A stretch of 29,955 nucleotides of DNA, taken from assembly GCA_023406985.1 (NCBI GenBank), contig JAEXTK010000213.1:1-29955 (forward strand). Direction: 5' to 3'. The notes under the pieces are model-generated. The model had not been told where the DNA came from. It saw nothing but the letters and a program-made list of their open reading frames with translations, and did no database searches. Source of the stretch: Spirochaetota bacterium. GTDB taxonomy: Bacteria > Spirochaetota > Spirochaetia > Treponematales > Breznakiellaceae. Positions 28,079 through 29,955 of the stretch are shown here, piece by piece. Positions within the stretch are counted from its first letter, which is position 1. Each line of letters opens with the position of its first letter. Made by a program: the position numbers and the translations under genes.

Positions 28079-29648
28079 GCGGGGCGAGCGCGGAAGCGGC
28101 GGGGAAGTCGACGACGAAGCGGACCGGCGGCCCGCCTTCAGCCCGCCAGGCGCCGTCGAGCTGGCCGGAAAGGGCCTCCACGAGCCGGAGGCCGAGTCCG
28201 CCGCCGGATCGGGTCTCGGCAGGCAGGGTTCCCTCGTTCCGGACCGACAGTTCCAGGTCGTCCCCGCGCCGCACGAGGCGGATGGCGACGCCTCCCTGTC
28301 CGTATTTGACGGCGTTCGTGCAGAGTTCGGTCAGGATGAGGCCGACGGAGAGGGCCGCCTTGCTCGTCAGCCAGAGCTCGTCCACCTCGATCTCGGGCGC
28401 CTCCACCGCGGTCCCGATGCTGTCCACGATGAAATGGACGAGGTCCCGCAGGTAGGTCTGCGCCGCGATCCGATCCAGGTTCCTGCCCCGGTACAGCTTT
28501 TCGTGGATGAGCGTGATCGAATGGATGCGCTTGGAAAGTTGGTTGAAGATCTCCTCGAAGCGGGTGTCGCGGGCTTCTCCGGCCTGCAATGAAATGATGC
28601 TCTCCACGATGGACAGGTTGTTCTTGACCCGATGATGGATTTCGCGCAGCAGGAGTTCTTTCTCCGCCACCGAGGCGCGGAGTTTTTCTTCCGTGGCCTT
28701 CCGTTCCGCGACTTCAAGGGAAAGGGCCTGCGCCAAGGCCGCGAGCTTCCGCGTCCGCGAAATGAAGGAGAGGACGAAGAGCGAGAGGGCGATGCCGGCT
28801 CCCGCGGAGAGGGCGAGGATGAGGAAAAGCTCCCGGCCGGGGTTCCGGCCGCGTACGGGGGCGAGCGCGAGGGTCCAGGACGAGTTCGGGAGCGGCACTT
28901 CGGCGATCGCGGGAAAGGCGGGGAGGGCTCCGCCCGAGGAGGCGAACACCTGGTGCATGTAGAGGAAGGGCAGCGGGACGTGCAGGTCGGGCGCGACCTT
29001 TCCGAACGACCCGGCGCGCACCGCGGGGGGGACGGCGGATAGCGCCCAGCGGTAGCCCTGCTTCTCGAGTTCCCTAAGACCGCTCTGCGCCAGGAGGCGT
29101 TCCAGGTCCACCACGACGACCGCGAGGCCCCAGAATCGGTCCGTCCCGTCCGCCCCGGTGCGGAAGACGGGGAAGCGGGCGGTCAAGCCGAGCGTCCCGT
29201 TGATGAGGCGGTAGGGCCCGGTCATGGTCAGGATGCGTTCCTCCACCGCACGCCGCGCGTCGCTTCCGCGCACGGGATCGTTGAGCAGGTCCAGACCGAT
29301 CTGCCCGGCGGCCGCCTCCGGCGGGTAGACCGTACGGATGGTCCCCGCGGGCGCGAGGGAGAGGTGGGCGATGATCGGCCAGCGGCCCATGATTTCACGC
29401 GCGTAGTCGCCGAGTTCCCGGTCCGAGCCGCTATGGGATACGAGGGCGCCGAGGGAATAGGCCGCTCCGATCGCGGGCTCCAGTTGATTCGCGAGGAGGC
29501 GGGCCTCCATCCGGGCGAGTTCCGCGAGCCGATCCTGTCGCTCTCTCAAATTTTGCGCGCGTACGCCGAAAAGCGCGCTTGCGAACAGAGCGGAAAAGAG
29601 GAGCGAGAGGGCGACGTTCGCCGCCATTTTGCGGCCCGAGATGTGCAT
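28065..29648 (-). CDS. CHASE-domain sensor histidine kinase (HisKA_2 type)
   Basis: A 527-residue membrane kinase. TM1 (about 8-28) and TM2 (about 273-297) bracket an extracytoplasmic CHASE domain (about 50-225: IIAHLSLAPAGTIRTVYP, GLDLLNDP, ILTMTGPYRLINGTLGLTARFPVF in parts, FWGLAVVVVDLERLL), a fold that senses small ligands. A short coiled linker leads to a HisKA_2 dimer/phosphoacceptor region with REIHHRVKNNLSIVES (His328 or His329), then an ATPase with the N-box LTELCTNAVKYG and the G-box GGGLGLRLVEAL. No receiver domain or partner regulator is adjacent, so it is an orphan kinase here. ATG 29648 lies 6 bases after a TATACT -10 with no Shine-Dalgarno, suggesting a leaderless mRNA. The stop lies in a 19-base tandem repeat. 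Confidence 0.9.
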   Translation of the reverse strand: MHISGRKMAANVALSLLFSALFASALFGVRAQNLRERQDRLAELARMEARLLANQLEPAIGAAYSLGALVSHSGSDRELGDYAREIMGRWPIIAHLSLAPAGTIRTVYPPEAAAGQIGLDLLNDPVRGSDARRAVEERILTMTGPYRLINGTLGLTARFPVFRTGADGTDRFWGLAVVVVDLERLLAQSGLRELEKQGYRWALSAVPPAVRAGSFGKVAPDLHVPLPFLYMHQVFASSGGALPAFPAIAEVPLPNSSWTLALAPVRGRNPGRELFLILALSAGAGIALSLFVLSFISRTRKLAALAQALSLEVAERKATEEKLRASVAEKELLLREIHHRVKNNLSIVESIISLQAGEARDTRFEEIFNQLSKRIHSITLIHEKLYRGRNLDRIAAQTYLRDLVHFIVDSIGTAVEAPEIEVDELWLTSKAALSVGLILTELCTNAVKYGQGGVAIRLVRRGDDLELSVRNEGTLPAETRSGGGLGLRLVEALSGQLDGAWRAEGGPPVRFVVDFPAASALAPPPSA

Positions 29649-29654
29649 ACCGAG

Positions 29655-29683
29655 AGTATAGGCGTAAAAGAGCCCTGCCTCAA
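29655..29683 (-). promoter_or_regulatory. Promoter of the CHASE kinase gene, leaderless type
   Basis: On the minus strand, TTGAGG (29678-29683), a 17-base spacer and TATACT (29655-29660), then 6 bases (CTCGGT) and the ATG. The -35 overlaps the stop codon of the gene upstream. Confidence 0.7.
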
Positions 29684-29955
29684 AGTCCTTCGGGGACGAG
29701 GGCGAGGCCGCCCCGCCGAAGTTCCGCCCAGACGCGCGGCGCCTTCTCCGGGCCGACGGCTTCCGCGAGCCGGGCCGCGAGCGTCGGTTCCGCGACTCCG
29801 CCGGGCCGGGACGCTTCCGCGAGCGCGGCGAGGAGGCCGTCCGCGGCGGCGCGATCCGGGAGGTCCAGGGTGCGCGTCTCCATCATCCACCGCCAGCCGA
29901 GGCGCAGCGCGCCGTTCGGGCCGCGGGCGGGAACGGGCGCGCCGCCGAGGAAGAT
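29680..29955 (-). CDS. Unknown protein, C-terminal part only
   Basis: The last 91 codons of a gene that enters from beyond the right edge; the frame is open to the end of the window. The visible part is Ala/Leu/Arg-rich and probably soluble: GNGALRLGWRWMMETRTLDL-like beginning (the first residues are FLGGAPVPARGPNGALRLGW), then two helices (AAADGLLAALAEASRPGG, LAARLAEAVGPEKAPRVWAE). No domain is recognised. Codon use matches neighbouring genes, with strong third-position G/C. It ends 31 bases before the CHASE kinase ATG; the kinase has its own promoter. Confidence 0.55.
   Translation of the reverse strand: MFLGGAPVPARGPNGALRLGWRWMMETRTLDLPDRAAADGLLAALAEASRPGGVAEPTLAARLAEAVGPEKAPRVWAELRRGGLALVPEGL

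Overview
The window is about 30 kb of gene-dense, high-GC bacterial chromosome. Nothing mobile is visible: no insertion sequence, integrase, CRISPR array, rRNA or recognisable tRNA. The gene set suggests a free-living or gut-type member of the Spirochaetota: HPr with HPr kinase/phosphorylase and EIIA-Ntr but no sugar permease, Rex next to serC-serA, a class III cyclase carrying paired 2TM domains, a Cache chemoreceptor, and lipoprotein and HEAT-repeat envelope proteins. That assignment is an inference from gene content, not a phylogenetic result.

Layout. Positions 45-3794 (minus strand) hold a respiratory pair, an NDH-2/DoxX fusion followed by a trans-polyprenyl diphosphate synthase (quinone side chain), and then the Mn exporter mntP on its own promoter. 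Positions 3929-10051 (minus strand) hold one tightly packed six-gene unit, hprK-ptsH-ntrY-like-ntrC-like-lexA-holA, with gaps of 16, 20, -4, -4 and 8 bases. Diverging from hprK, 10220-13161 (plus strand) is rex-serC-serA, with a near-perfect Rex operator between the rex promoter and its ribosome binding site, closed by a terminator. Next come a lytic transglycosylase lipoprotein (13348-14154, +) and a convergent GH5_12-like glycosidase (14248-16161, -), separated by stop-spanning tandem repeats. Positions 16297-18340 (+) hold a lipoprotein with YD-like repeats and a HEAT-like exported protein. Convergent ptsN (18414-18860, -) shares a bidirectional terminator with them. A small unknown protein (18971-19342, +) is followed by a gene-free block rich in strong hairpins that ends in a terminator, probably a structured RNA. 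It converges on an RRM RNA-binding protein gene (19739-20026, -) with a structured leader. radA (20288-21697, -) diverges from a large membrane adenylate/guanylate cyclase (21763-24210, +), which is followed by a methyl-accepting chemotaxis protein (24303-25859, +). htpG (25906-27765, -), a GC-rich repeat-bearing spacer, a CHASE histidine kinase (28065-29648, -) and a partial unknown gene finish the window.

Two genome-style signals recur. First, at least six genes (mntP, hprK, ptsN, the 18971 gene, the cyclase, the CHASE kinase) have a sigma-70 type -10 hexamer only 6-7 bases upstream of the ATG and no usable Shine-Dalgarno. Their mRNAs should therefore start at or next to the start codon (leaderless). 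Other first genes (ndh, rex, the GH5 enzyme, the 16297 lipoprotein, mcp, htpG, the RRM gene) have ordinary Shine-Dalgarno leaders. Second, three genes (transglycosylase, cyclase, CHASE kinase) end inside short tandem repeats whose unit contains the stop codon.

Together the genes describe a cell wired for redox sensing (Rex, NDH-2), PTS-type metabolic signalling (HPr, HprK, PtsN), nitrogen-type two-component control, DNA damage control (LexA, RadA) and chemotaxis or second-messenger signalling.
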